A stretch of DNA of 64,000 nucleotides, from the NCBI GenBank assembly GCA_040901465.1, contig JBBDYN010000032.1, positions 1 to 64,000 of the forward strand, given 5' to 3'. A program made the position numbers and the translations under genes. Origin of the DNA: JAUSIF01 sp040901465. Its GTDB lineage: Bacteria; Pseudomonadota; Alphaproteobacteria; Rhizobiales; Xanthobacteraceae. Shown piece by piece: positions 6,912 through 15,891 of the stretch (position 1 is its first letter; the number at the start of each line of letters is the position of its first letter). The notes beneath the pieces are model-generated. The model was not told the DNA's origin, searched no databases, and worked only from the letters and a program-made list of their open reading frames with translations.

Positions 6912-9662
6912 ATGAACGTCGTCATTGTCGAGTCGCCGGCCAAGGCGAAAACCATCAACAAATACCTTGGCTCCGACTACGAGGTCCTCGCCTCGTACGG
7001 ACACGTGCGCGACCTGCCTCCCAAGGACGGTTCGGTCGACCCGAACCGGGACTTCCACATGATCTGGCAGGTGGACCCGAAGGCGCAGAAGCGCCTTTCG
7101 GAGATCGCCGAGGCGGTAAAATCCGCCGACAAGCTGATCCTCGCCACCGACCCGGACCGCGAGGGCGAGGCCATTTCCTGGCACGTCCTCGAGATCCTCA
7201 AGGAAAAGGGGGCGCTGAAGGGCGGCAAGAAGATCGAGCGCGTGGTCTTCAACGCCATCACCAAGCAGGCCGTGGCCGAGGCCATGAAGAATCCGCGCGA
7301 GATCGACGAGGCGCTGGTGGACGCCTACCTCGCCCGCCGCGCCCTCGACTACCTCGTGGGCTTCACCCTCTCGCCAGTCCTGTGGCGCAAGCTGCCCGGT
7401 TCCCGCTCCGCCGGCCGCGTGCAGTCCGTGGCGCTGCGCCTCGTCTGCGACCGCGAGCGCGAGATCGAGACCTTCGTTCCCAAGGAATATTGGTCGCTCG
7501 CCGCGATCCTCGCGACGCCACGGAACGACACCTTCGAGGCCCGCCTCGTCGGCGCCGACGGGGAGAAGATCACGCGCCTCGACATCGGCTCGGGCCAGCA
7601 GGCCGAGGATTTCAAGCGCGCGCTGGAATCCGCCGAGTTCAGGGTCGCCTCGGTCGAGTCGAAGCCGGCCAAACGCAACCCTTATCCGCCCTTCACCACC
7701 TCGACCTTGCAGCAGGAGGCCAGCCGCAAGCTCGGCTTCGCCCCGGCCATCACTATGCGCCTTGCCCAGCGCCTCTATGAAGGCGTCGACATCGACGGGG
7801 ATACGGTCGGCCTCATCACCTATATGCGCACCGACGGCGTCGATCTCGACGAGAGCGCGATCCAGCGCGCGCGCAAGGTGATCGAATCCGATTACGGCAA
7901 GGACTTCGTCCCGCCTTCCCCGCGCACCTACAAGACCAAGTCGAAGTCCGCGCAGGAAGCGCACGAAGCGATCCGCCCGACCGAAATGACGCGCCGGCCC
8001 AAGGAGGTCGCACGCTTCGTCGATGCCGATCAGGCCAGGCTCTATGAGCTGATCTGGCAGCGCACGATGGCCTGCCAGATGGAATCCGCCGAACTCGAGC
8101 GCACCACCGCCGAGATCACCGCAAAAGCCGGCGGCCGCACGCTCGAACTGCGCGCGACCGGCACGGTCATAAAATTCGCGGGCTTCCTCGCGCTCTATCA
8201 CGAGGACCTGGACGATCCGACCGAGGAAGAGGACGCGAACCGCCTGCCTGAGATCAATCAGGGCGAGACGCTCGCGAAGCGCGAGATCAAGGCCGAGCAG
8301 CATTTCACCGAGCCGCCGCCCCGCTTCAGCGAAGCCTCGCTCGTGAAACGCATGGAGGAGCTCGGCATCGGCCGTCCCTCCACGTACGCGTCGACGCTCC
8401 AGGTGCTGCGCGACCGTGGCTATGTGCGGCTCGATCGCAAGCGCCTCGTGCCGGAAGACAAGGGCCGCGTCGTGATCGCGTTCCTGGAAGCCTTCTTTGC
8501 GCGCTACGTTGAGTACGACTTCACCGCCGGCCTCGAAGAGAAACTCGACGAGATCGCCAACCACGATCTCGACTGGAAGCAGGTGCTGCGTGACTTCTGG
8601 AAGGACTTCATCGCCGCCGTCGACGACATCAAGGATTTGCGCATCACACACGTGATCGACGCCCTCGATGAAATCCTCGGTCCGCACATTTTCCCGCCGC
8701 GCGAGGACGGCGGCGACCCGCGCCAGTGCCCGCAATGCGGCACTGGCCGCCTCGGCCTCAAGATGGGCCGCTTCGGCGGCTTCGTCGGCTGTTCGAATTA
8801 TCCCGATTGCCGCTTTACGCGGCCGCTCGTCGCCGACGCAAACGGCGTGAACGGAACGAAAGTGCTCGGCACCGATGCCGAGACCGGCATGGAAGTGACG
8901 TTGCGCGGCGGCCGCTTCGGTCCCTACGTCCAGCTCGGCGAAGCCAGGGACGACGAGAAGCCGAAGCGCGCCGGCATCCCGAAGGGCACGGATTTGGCCG
9001 ACATCGATCTCGCGCGCGCCCTCGCCCTCCTCTCGCTCCCGCGCGAGATCGGCATGCATCCGGAGTCGGGCGAGCCGATCGTCGCCGGCGTCGGCCGCTA
9101 CGGTTCCTACGTGAAGCACCAGACGAGCTACGCCAATCTCGAAACCGGCGACGAGGTGCTGAACATCGGTCTCAACCGCGCCGTCACGCTGCTCGCGGAG
9201 AAGGCCGCCCGCGGACCGCGCGGCCGCCGCGGACCGCCCGCGGGCAAGATCCTCGGCGAGCATCCGGAACTCGGCGGCCCGGTGACGCTGCACGAGGGCC
9301 GCTACGGCCCCTACGTCAAGCACGGCAAGGTCAACGCGACGCTCCCCTCGACCTCCGATCCCGGCAACGTCTCGCTCGAAGAGGCCGTCGAGTTGATCAA
9401 GGCGCGCGCCGAGAAGGTCGGCATCAAGACCGCGAAGGCGCCGGGGAAGAAGAAAGCCGCGGCGAAGAAAAAGGCCGCACCGGACGAAACGAACGGCGCG
9501 CCGCACGACGAAGCCGCGCCGAAGCCGAAGAAGAAGGCCGCCCCGAAGAAGAAGGCGGCGAAAAAGAAATCCAATGGCGCGGCGCACGAGGCGGAAAATG
9601 TGCCGCTCGCGAGCGATGGCAGCGAAGAGCCCGAACCTGAGACCGAGTCCGTGCGGGACTGA
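6912..9662 (+). CDS. topA: DNA topoisomerase I
   Basis: 916 residues. It relaxes negative supercoils by cutting one strand through a tyrosine. The Toprim domain opens with VESPAKAKTI (residues 5-14) and carries DPDREGE; the catalytic tyrosine is Y304 in GLITYMRTDG; the strand-binding SAGRVQSVALRL motif is present. One C4 zinc ribbon (CPQCG near 606 through CSNYPDC) is followed by Toprim C-terminal repeats ('GRFGPYVQLG', 'GRYGSYVKH', 'GRYGPYVKHG'). The tail from ~840 is Lys/Ala-rich (KKKAAAKKKA), common in alphaproteobacterial TopA and probably DNA-binding. Precedes rnr as usual, but with an unusual repeat between them. Confidence 0.97.
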   Translation: MNVVIVESPAKAKTINKYLGSDYEVLASYGHVRDLPPKDGSVDPNRDFHMIWQVDPKAQKRLSEIAEAVKSADKLILATDPDREGEAISWHVLEILKEKGALKGGKKIERVVFNAITKQAVAEAMKNPREIDEALVDAYLARRALDYLVGFTLSPVLWRKLPGSRSAGRVQSVALRLVCDREREIETFVPKEYWSLAAILATPRNDTFEARLVGADGEKITRLDIGSGQQAEDFKRALESAEFRVASVESKPAKRNPYPPFTTSTLQQEASRKLGFAPAITMRLAQRLYEGVDIDGDTVGLITYMRTDGVDLDESAIQRARKVIESDYGKDFVPPSPRTYKTKSKSAQEAHEAIRPTEMTRRPKEVARFVDADQARLYELIWQRTMACQMESAELERTTAEITAKAGGRTLELRATGTVIKFAGFLALYHEDLDDPTEEEDANRLPEINQGETLAKREIKAEQHFTEPPPRFSEASLVKRMEELGIGRPSTYASTLQVLRDRGYVRLDRKRLVPEDKGRVVIAFLEAFFARYVEYDFTAGLEEKLDEIANHDLDWKQVLRDFWKDFIAAVDDIKDLRITHVIDALDEILGPHIFPPREDGGDPRQCPQCGTGRLGLKMGRFGGFVGCSNYPDCRFTRPLVADANGVNGTKVLGTDAETGMEVTLRGGRFGPYVQLGEARDDEKPKRAGIPKGTDLADIDLARALALLSLPREIGMHPESGEPIVAGVGRYGSYVKHQTSYANLETGDEVLNIGLNRAVTLLAEKAARGPRGRRGPPAGKILGEHPELGGPVTLHEGRYGPYVKHGKVNATLPSTSDPGNVSLEEAVELIKARAEKVGIKTAKAPGKKKAAAKKKAAPDETNGAPHDEAAPKPKKKAAPKKKAAKKKSNGAAHEAENVPLASDGSEEPEPETESVRD

Positions 9663-9734
9663 ATTTCGGCGCGGCGACGACACTTATCCCCACCCGCCCG
9701 TCCAAGTCCTTGATCCGTCTCGCGCGAAAATAAA

Positions 9735-10137
9735 CTTATCCCCGCCTTCCGGTCCGCTCTTAGAGTCCGCCCGTCTCGATTCAACGAGGGGCGCGACCGG
9801 TGCGACCTGTTGTGCGGATCGGGAGTGGCGCCCGCGAACGTGCCTCGCAAGCATGCGCTCGGGAGCCCCGGGGCCCCGCCCGGCGGCAGTCGCTCCTGCC
9901 CCGAAATTCCGAAGGAATTTCGGGAAAGCAGGCAGCGCCAAGAGACCGCCCGCGAGGAGCTCGCTGAGACGGAGCCGCAAGGCTCCTGAAAAGCGCGGCC
10001 CGGGGTTGAAGACGCCGCGATGGCGCGCCGGAAGGCGCCGCGCACCCGCCGGTGCGCGACAACGACCAAGGTGCGCCCGCCGGCGCGCCATCCCCTCGCA
10101 CTTGTCCGCGAGGGACACCGCATCAAGCCTCGGGCGC
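9735..10137 (+). repeat. Structured dispersed repeat, copy 1
   Basis: This 400-base stretch between topA and rnr matches, on the opposite strand, bases 58098-58456. Shared blocks in the same order include GCCCGTCTCGAT, GTGCGGATCGGGAG, GTGCCTCGCAAGCATGCG, CCCGCCCGGCGGCAGT, GAGGAGCTCGCTGAGA, AAAAGCGCGGCC, CGCCGGAAGGCGCCGCGC and GCAAGCCTCGGGCGCC. Between the blocks the copies differ by substitutions and loop changes. No frame looks coding. Similar intergenic sequence is common in Bradyrhizobium-type genomes, from memory. Its role is unknown. Confidence 0.85.
9895..9932 (+). repeat. Long hairpin inside repeat copy 1
   Basis: CCTGC, then an 11-base arm CCCGAAATTCC, a GAA loop and the matching GGAATTTCGGG, then AAA and GCAGG. 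The two nested stems are perfect apart from the AAA bulge. The block is absent from copy 2 at 58098-58456, so it is an insertion into the repeat or was lost from the other copy. Confidence 0.8.
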
Positions 10138-10246
10138 CATCGCGCCGCGGGAACGACTCTTGTCGTCCCCATCACGAACCAAAGTTGACAACGATCAAAC
10201 AGCCATATCGGCCAAAACATCGTATTATTCCGATCGGAATTCATTG

Positions 10247-12523
10247 ATGCCTAAAAAATCCAAGAAGCCCAGGTCGCAAACACCGCCCTCGCGCGAGCAA
10301 TTGATCGCGTTCATCTCCGAGCGCGGCGGCGACGTCTCCAAACGCGACATCGTGCGCGCGTTCCGGCTCGACGCCGTCGGCAAGCGCCAGCTGAACGCGC
10401 TGCTGCGCGAGATGCGCGAACAGGGCCACGTCGATCGCCGCCGCAAGAAGTTGCACGTGCGCGGGCAATTGCCGCCGGTGGTCGTCGCCGATGTCACTGG
10501 CCGCGATGAGGACGGCGAATTGATTGCCACCCCCGCCGAGTGGGACGAGGAAGAGCATGGCGCGCCGCCCAGGATTCGCGTCGAGTTCGGCCGCCAGCCG
10601 CAGGCGGGCCCCGCCCCCGGCGTCGGCGACCGCCTGCTGCTGCGCACCGAGAAGAACGAGCCCGGCGATACCGCGAGCCATTCCGGCCGCGTGATCAAAC
10701 TATTGGAGAAAGCGCGCGCCCAGGCGATCGGCATTTTCCAGGCGATGTCGCAGGGCGGTGGCCGGCTCCAGCCGGTCGACAAAAAGAGTCTCGGCCGCGA
10801 AATCGCCATCCCTCCTGGCGCCGAAGGCGGAGCCGAGGACGGCGACCTCGTCGCCGTCGATTTGCTGGCGCAGCGCGCCTACGGCCTGCCGACGGCGCGC
10901 GTGCGCGAGCGGCTCGGCTCGGTCAAGAGCGAGCGTGCCGTCAGCATGATCGCCATTCACATGCACGGCATTCCCAACGTCTTCCGCGGCAGGGCAACGG
11001 CCGAGGCGGAAGCCGCGCGCCCCGCGGGCATGGAGCGGCGCGAGGACTGGACCTCGCTCCCCCTCGTCACCATCGATCCGCCCGACGCCAAGGACCACGA
11101 CGACGCGGTCTTTGCCTTGCCCGACACCGACCCCGCCAATCGCGGCGGATTCATCATTACGGTCGCGATTGCCGACGTCGCCCATTACGTGACGCCCGAC
11201 TCCGCGCTCGATCGCGAGGCGCTCGACCGCGGCAACTCAGTTTATTTTCCCGACCGCGTGGTGCCGATGCTGCCGGAGCGGCTCTCAGGCGATCTTTGCT
11301 CGCTCCGACCCGGCGAGCAGCGCGCCGCGATCGCCGTGCGCATGGTGATCGGCGCCGACGGCCGCAAGCGCCGCCACTCCTTCCACCGCGTCATAATGCG
11401 CTCGCGCGCGCGCCTGAATTACGCGCAGGCCCAGGACGCGATCGAAGGCCGCACCGACGCACTGACCGCGCCGATCCTCGATTCCATTTTGAAGCCGCTC
11501 TATGACGCCTATCGCGCGCTCGCCAACGCACGCGACGCCCGCGAGCCGCTCGCGCTCGACATACCCGAACGGAAGATCGTGCTCGGGGCGCACGGGCTGG
11601 TCGAACGCGTTGTCTCGCCCGAGCGCCTCGACGCCCACAGGCTGATTGAGGAGTTCATGATCCTCGCCAACGTCGCGGCGGCTGAAACCTGCGAGCAGCG
11701 CCGCATTCAACTTCTCTATCGCGTCCACGACGCGCCGGCGCTGGAGAAGATCGCAGCGCTGCGAGAATTTCTCGCCACGCTTCAGATCAAACTTCCGCAG
11801 GCCAACGTACTTCGTCCCGGCGACTTCAACCGCGTCCTGAAGCGCGCCACGGGAACCGATGTCGAGCGTCTTGTGCACGAGGTCGTCTTGCGCAGCCAGG
11901 CGCAGGCCGAGTACGCGGCCATCAACTACGGGCACTATGGTCTGCAATTGCGCCGCTACGCGCATTTTACGTCCCCCATTCGCCGCTACGCCGATCTTGT
12001 CGTGCACCGCGCGCTGATCCGCGGCCTCGGCCTTGGCAATGACGGCCTTCCGGACATCGCGCCCGAAGCGCTTGCCGAAGTCGGTGCGCGCGTGTCCGCC
12101 GCCGAGCGCCGCGCAATGGCCGCCGAGCGCGAGACCGTGGACCGCCTGATCGCGAATTTCCTCGCCGACCGCGTCGGCGCGACCTTCCGCGGACGCCTCT
12201 CCGGCGTCACCCGCGCGGGTCTCTTCGTGAAGCTCGACGACACCGGCGCCGACGGATTCATCCCGGCCCGCACGCTTGGCTCGGATTTCTTCCGCTACGA
12301 GGAAAACCGCCACGCGCTGGTCGGCGAGCGTACCGGCGAAACGCACCGCCTCGGCGATCGCGTGGAGGTAAAGCTCGTTGAGGCGATTCCGGCCGCCGGC
12401 GCGCTCCGGTTCGAATTATTGTCCGAAGGCCGCTATGATCTTCAGCCAGCGAAGGGCCACCGGGCCAAGCGGCCGGAAAAGCGCCCGCACCGGAATAACC
12501 GCAGGAAGCAACGCAGCCGATGA
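10247..12523 (+). CDS. rnr: Ribonuclease R
   Basis: 758 residues from the ATG at 10247, the first start after the repeat; the frame is open further upstream through the repeat but that part is not family-like. RNase R is a processive 3'-5' exonuclease that degrades structured RNA. Visible: N-terminal helix-turn-helix region (KRDIVRAFRLDAVGKRQLNALL), the RNB catalytic domain with TIDPPDAKDHDDAVFA (metal-binding aspartates), FTSPIRRYADLVVHRAL, and a C-terminal S1 domain (GATFRGRLSGVTRAGLFVKL) with a basic tail. The stop overlaps the NUDIX start (ATGA), so the two form one transcription unit. Confidence 0.96.
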   Translation: MPKKSKKPRSQTPPSREQLIAFISERGGDVSKRDIVRAFRLDAVGKRQLNALLREMREQGHVDRRRKKLHVRGQLPPVVVADVTGRDEDGELIATPAEWDEEEHGAPPRIRVEFGRQPQAGPAPGVGDRLLLRTEKNEPGDTASHSGRVIKLLEKARAQAIGIFQAMSQGGGRLQPVDKKSLGREIAIPPGAEGGAEDGDLVAVDLLAQRAYGLPTARVRERLGSVKSERAVSMIAIHMHGIPNVFRGRATAEAEAARPAGMERREDWTSLPLVTIDPPDAKDHDDAVFALPDTDPANRGGFIITVAIADVAHYVTPDSALDREALDRGNSVYFPDRVVPMLPERLSGDLCSLRPGEQRAAIAVRMVIGADGRKRRHSFHRVIMRSRARLNYAQAQDAIEGRTDALTAPILDSILKPLYDAYRALANARDAREPLALDIPERKIVLGAHGLVERVVSPERLDAHRLIEEFMILANVAAAETCEQRRIQLLYRVHDAPALEKIAALREFLATLQIKLPQANVLRPGDFNRVLKRATGTDVERLVHEVVLRSQAQAEYAAINYGHYGLQLRRYAHFTSPIRRYADLVVHRALIRGLGLGNDGLPDIAPEALAEVGARVSAAERRAMAAERETVDRLIANFLADRVGATFRGRLSGVTRAGLFVKLDDTGADGFIPARTLGSDFFRYEENRHALVGERTGETHRLGDRVEVKLVEAIPAAGALRFELLSEGRYDLQPAKGHRAKRPEKRPHRNNRRKQRSR

Positions 12524-13281
12524 CTGAATTCGACAACGAAATCGCAAGAAAGGATCTCGCCGATTACTTGTCGCGCGTGGAGCCGCCGATACCGGGGCCG
12601 TATCGCCGGCCGCGCGACTCCGCGACTTTGATCCTGCTCGACGGTCCGCCGTCGGCACCGTCGGTACTCCTCGGCAAGCGTAGCGAGCGCCATGCGTTCC
12701 TGCCCGGCAAGTTCGTCTTTCCCGGCGGCGCCGTAGATGCCGCCGACGGCCGCATGCCGGCCGCGAGCGCGCTCGATCCCGAGAGCGAGCGTCGGCTGCT
12801 CCACCGCCTGCAACGGCCGAGCCGCGCGCGCGCCCGCGCGCTCGCCCTCGCCGCGATCCGCGAGACCTGCGAAGAGACGGGTCTGCTGATCGGCCAGGCC
12901 GCCGGCAACGCAATCGCCGCGCCCGCGGCGGCTTGGAGACCATTTGTCGACGCTAAGCTGCAGCCCAATATCGGCGCGCTCACGTTCGTCGCGCGTGCGA
13001 TCACGCCCCCCGGCCGCCCGCGCCGCTTCGATACCCGCTTCTTCGTCGCCCGTCGCCGCGACATCGCCGCCGAAGTACCGGGCGCGATCGGTCCGGAAGC
13101 TGAGTTCGTGGAGCTGCGTTGGTTGAACTTTGAAGAAGCGCGCAAGATCAATCTGCCGAGCATCACCAAGGTCGTGCTGACCGAGATCGAAACGCGGCTG
13201 AAAGCCGATTTCTCCCCGCGCCTGCCCGTGCCGTTCTACTATTTTCGCCAAGGCCGAGCGCACCGTGAGGAAATCGAGTGA
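12520..13281 (+). CDS. NUDIX hydrolase
   Basis: 253 residues. The Nudix box is spread as GAVDAADGR...AAIRETCEETGLLIG around residues 70-125, with a longer insertion between the G and the REXXEE helix than in small MutT-like enzymes, as in the NUDT8/19-like acyl-CoA diphosphatase-related group. The usual substrate is a nucleoside or CoA diphosphate derivative; which one cannot be read from sequence. Translationally coupled to rnr through ATGA, the normal Hyphomicrobiales arrangement. Confidence 0.9.
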   Translation: MTEFDNEIARKDLADYLSRVEPPIPGPYRRPRDSATLILLDGPPSAPSVLLGKRSERHAFLPGKFVFPGGAVDAADGRMPAASALDPESERRLLHRLQRPSRARARALALAAIRETCEETGLLIGQAAGNAIAAPAAAWRPFVDAKLQPNIGALTFVARAITPPGRPRRFDTRFFVARRRDIAAEVPGAIGPEAEFVELRWLNFEEARKINLPSITKVVLTEIETRLKADFSPRLPVPFYYFRQGRAHREEIE

Positions 13282-13362
13282 ACGCGCCCGCATTGTAAAA
13301 ATGCGTTCCCTCGGGCAGCATCGACACTGCCTGCCGGGGTCCCTCCATTTGGGGATGTGTGG

Positions 13363-13578
13363 ATGACCTCTATTCCCACGATCCTGCTTTACGCGCTGGG
13401 GCTGTACGTGGCCGTTGGCATCGCCACCGGCCTCGCCTTTGTGCTGTTCGGCGTGACGCGCGCGCTCGAGCATCCGGCGCCGGTTTCCACCGGCGCGCGC
13501 ATCCTGCTGTTCCCCGCATCCGCCGCGCTCTGGCCGCTCGTGCTCCGCCGCTGGCTCAAGTCTCCCATACATCGATGA
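13363..13578 (+). CDS. Small two-helix membrane protein
   Basis: 71 residues from ATG 13363, with GGGG eight bases upstream; a GTG at 13357 would add two residues. Two hydrophobic helices, roughly residues 5-28 (LLYALGLYVAVGIATGLAFVLFG) and 48-63 (ILLFPASAALWPLVL). No family recognised. Its end overlaps the next small gene, and four genes then follow with overlaps or short gaps, so it probably is a subunit or helper of the Rieske redox operon. Confidence 0.7.
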   Translation: MTSIPTILLYALGLYVAVGIATGLAFVLFGVTRALEHPAPVSTGARILLFPASAALWPLVLRRWLKSPIHR

Positions 13579-13718
13579 CCCGCAAGCACCGTCTCGCGCA
13601 TCGTATGGTCTGGCCAGCGCTCGCCGTGGCCGTGTGCTTCGGCTTCGTCATGGCGCTCGTCTTGCGTGCGCCGCCGCCGGTCGAAACCCCACCCGCCGCG
13701 CAGGAGAGCCGGAAATGA
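13575..13718 (+). CDS. Small single-helix membrane protein
   Basis: 47 residues: a basic start (MTRKHRLAHR), one membrane helix (MVWPALAVAVCFGFVMALVL) and a short Pro/Glu tail. It overlaps the preceding gene by 4 bases (ATGA) and the following Rieske gene by 4 bases (ATGA), which is the main evidence that it is real. The two small proteins and the six-helix Rieske protein may form one membrane complex; that is inference from gene order. Confidence 0.65.
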   Translation: MTRKHRLAHRMVWPALAVAVCFGFVMALVLRAPPPVETPPAAQESRK

Positions 13719-14758
13719 GCGTCGGCTTTCAGGCGGTCCAATGGAATCGCACGAAGTATATTTATGATGCGCTCCTGATCGCCGGCGTCGTCACTTACCT
13801 TGTCGGCTTCATGTCGATCGCCGCGGCGATGAACCCGCCGAAGAATGCGCCGGAATGGATCGACCTGCGCATCCGCGCGTTCGGCACTTGCGCGTTTCTG
13901 ATGCTCACGTTCATTCTTTCCATCGGGCCGTTGGCGCGGCTCCATCCGCGCTTCCTTCCACTGCTCTACAATCGCCGGCACTTCGGCGTGCTGTTTTTCC
14001 TCGTGGCCTGCGTGCACGCGGCCTCGATGGTGCAATGGTTCGCTGTGCAGGACGCGCTGCCTAGTCTCGCCGAAGAACTCACAAACTGGCCGAACTATTT
14101 CAAGTTCATCGGCTTCCCGTTCAAGACGCTCGGAATAGTCGCGCTTTCGATATTCTTCCTGATGGCGGCGACGAGTCACGACTATTGGCTCGGCTTTCTC
14201 AAGCCGCCGGTGTGGAAGGCGCTGCACATGCTGATCTACGTGGCCTACGGACTGATCGTGATGCACGTGGCGCTCGGAATCATGCAGCGCGACTACAGCC
14301 CGTTCATTCCGTTCCTGCTCGGCGCATCGCTCGCCTGGGTGAGCGCGCTGCACATCGTCGCCGGCCTGCGCGAGCGCAAGGGCGATCGGGCGATCAAGCC
14401 CGGGGCCGACGGGTGGCTCACCGCCGGTTCGCCGCAATCCATTCCCGACAAGCGCGCAAAAATCATCGCCGCGCCAGGCGGCGAGCGCATCGCCGTCTAC
14501 CGTGACGGCAGTCAGGTCGCGGCGCTCTCCAATCTCTGTGCGCACCAGAACGGACCGATCGGCGAAGGCTGCATCATTGACGGCCTCGTGACCTGTCCCT
14601 GGCACGGCTATCAGTACAAGCTTGCCGACGGCTGCGCGCCCGCGCCGTTCACCGAGAAGCTCGTCACCTATCGCGTGCGGCTCAGGAACGGCGCGATCGA
14701 AGTCGATCCGCGCGCCTTGCCGCCCGGCACGGCCGCCGCGATCACCCTACCCGGCTAG
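13715..14758 (+). CDS. Ferric-reductase-like membrane protein with C-terminal Rieske domain
   Basis: 347 residues. The first ~215 residues hold six membrane helices in the ferric-reductase/YedZ style, with paired histidines suited to heme binding (RRHFGVLFFLVACVH in helix 3, WKALHMLIYVAYGLIVMH in helix 5). Residues ~235-335 form a Rieske [2Fe-2S] domain: CAHQNGPIG and, 18 residues on, CPWHGY, giving the Cys-His/Cys-His ligand set. Such a fusion could pass electrons between a soluble carrier and membrane heme. The start at 13715 overlaps the previous stop. Neighbouring 14776-15891 also carries a Rieske domain, implying an electron chain. Confidence 0.88.
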   Translation: MSVGFQAVQWNRTKYIYDALLIAGVVTYLVGFMSIAAAMNPPKNAPEWIDLRIRAFGTCAFLMLTFILSIGPLARLHPRFLPLLYNRRHFGVLFFLVACVHAASMVQWFAVQDALPSLAEELTNWPNYFKFIGFPFKTLGIVALSIFFLMAATSHDYWLGFLKPPVWKALHMLIYVAYGLIVMHVALGIMQRDYSPFIPFLLGASLAWVSALHIVAGLRERKGDRAIKPGADGWLTAGSPQSIPDKRAKIIAAPGGERIAVYRDGSQVAALSNLCAHQNGPIGEGCIIDGLVTCPWHGYQYKLADGCAPAPFTEKLVTYRVRLRNGAIEVDPRALPPGTAAAITLPG

Positions 14759-14775
14759 AAACGTGAGGAAGCAAC

Positions 14776-15891
14776 ATGGCCCGCGAACCTGAATGGATCG
14801 ACGTTGGCGCCGCCGACGAACTGAAGAAAACGGAGTTGCAGCCGATCGGCGCGGGCGCCGCACGCATTGCGCTCTCCTTCCGCGACGGCCAGTTCGGCGC
14901 GGTGTCGAATGCATGCAACCACGTGGGCGGTCCGCTCGGCGAAGGACGCATCGACGCCAACGGCTACATTCAATGTCCCTGGCATGGATGGAAATTCCAT
15001 TGCCGCACCGGCCTCGGCGAGCCGGGGTTCGAGGACGACAAGGTCCCGGCCTTTCCGGTCAAGGTCGAGAAAGGGCGCGTGCAAGTCGACGTCGCCAATC
15101 CGACCAAGCGCAACAAGAAGCCGCACGCGCCGCACCCGCTCGCGCGCGAGCCCAAACGCGCCCCGGGCCCGCTGCGCCTTGCCGGCATTTCCACGACCAA
15201 CATGAACAACGATCTTCCGCGCTTCTCGGGCTCGGATCACCTGCTCGGTCACGCACTCGCGGCGGCTCAAAAGCACGGCGCACAAACCAGAATGATCAGA
15301 CTCAATGATCTGAAGTTCCGTCATTGCGAAGGATATTTCTCCAAGAGTCTCCGCGCTTGCACCTGGCCCTGTTCCATCACCCAGATGGATCCCACCGACC
15401 AATTGGATCAGGTTTACGAGGTGCTTGTGCACTGGGCCGACGCCATCATCGTCGCGACGCCGATCCGCTGGGGCACGGCCTCGTCACTCTATTTCAAGAT
15501 GGTGGAACGGCTGAACTGCGTGCAAGTGGACGTCGCCACGAAGGAAAAACAGATCATCATCAACAAGGTGGCGGGCTTCATCATCGTCGGCGGCCAGGAT
15601 AACGTTCAGGCTGTCGCCGGCCAGATGCTCGGCTTCTTCGGCGAGCTTGGATTCCTGTTTCCGAAATTTCCCTATATCGCGCACTCGCGCGGCTGGTCAC
15701 ATGAGGACATGGAGAACAACGTGCGCATCGTGCGCGAGTCGAAGGCGCTCGCCCGCGGCGCGGCCGCTCTCGCCGAGCGTTGTCTGGAGATGGCCGGCAA
15801 ACTCGTCGAGGCCGGTGAAGCGCCGACCATGGCCGAGCGCGGCGGGCTCAAGGGCCGGCCGGTCATGGCCGACATGCTCGATCGCGACTAG
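14776..15891 (+). CDS. Rieske domain fused to NAD(P)H-dependent FMN reductase
   Basis: 371 residues. Residues ~5-105: Rieske ferredoxin with CNHVGGPLG and CPWHGWKFHC. Residues ~135-330: flavodoxin-like NADPH-dependent FMN reductase fold, recognised from STTNMNNDLPRFSGSDHLL (the phosphate-loop position), ADAIIVATPIRWGTASS and GGQDNVQAVAGQMLGFF. A basic linker joins them. One polypeptide can therefore take hydride from NAD(P)H through FMN to a [2Fe-2S] cluster, plausibly feeding the membrane Rieske protein encoded 17 bases upstream. It ends in a CTAG shared with the stop of the convergent ALDH gene. Confidence 0.85.
   Translation: MAREPEWIDVGAADELKKTELQPIGAGAARIALSFRDGQFGAVSNACNHVGGPLGEGRIDANGYIQCPWHGWKFHCRTGLGEPGFEDDKVPAFPVKVEKGRVQVDVANPTKRNKKPHAPHPLAREPKRAPGPLRLAGISTTNMNNDLPRFSGSDHLLGHALAAAQKHGAQTRMIRLNDLKFRHCEGYFSKSLRACTWPCSITQMDPTDQLDQVYEVLVHWADAIIVATPIRWGTASSLYFKMVERLNCVQVDVATKEKQIIINKVAGFIIVGGQDNVQAVAGQMLGFFGELGFLFPKFPYIAHSRGWSHEDMENNVRIVRESKALARGAAALAERCLEMAGKLVEAGEAPTMAERGGLKGRPVMADMLDRD

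Noticed and set aside
6843..9683. 946-codon open frame antisense to topA
   Set aside because: It mirrors topA codons in GC-rich DNA, has an arginine-rich repetitive composition without any recognisable fold, and topA is clearly real.
9735..10137. Protein-coding gene in the repeat copy 1
   Set aside because: All frames give arginine/proline/alanine-rich shadows, and indels between the two copies do not respect any frame.
10052..10246. 65-codon N-terminal extension of rnr
   Set aside because: It is translated from the non-coding repeat; RNase R similarity starts at the ATG at 10247.
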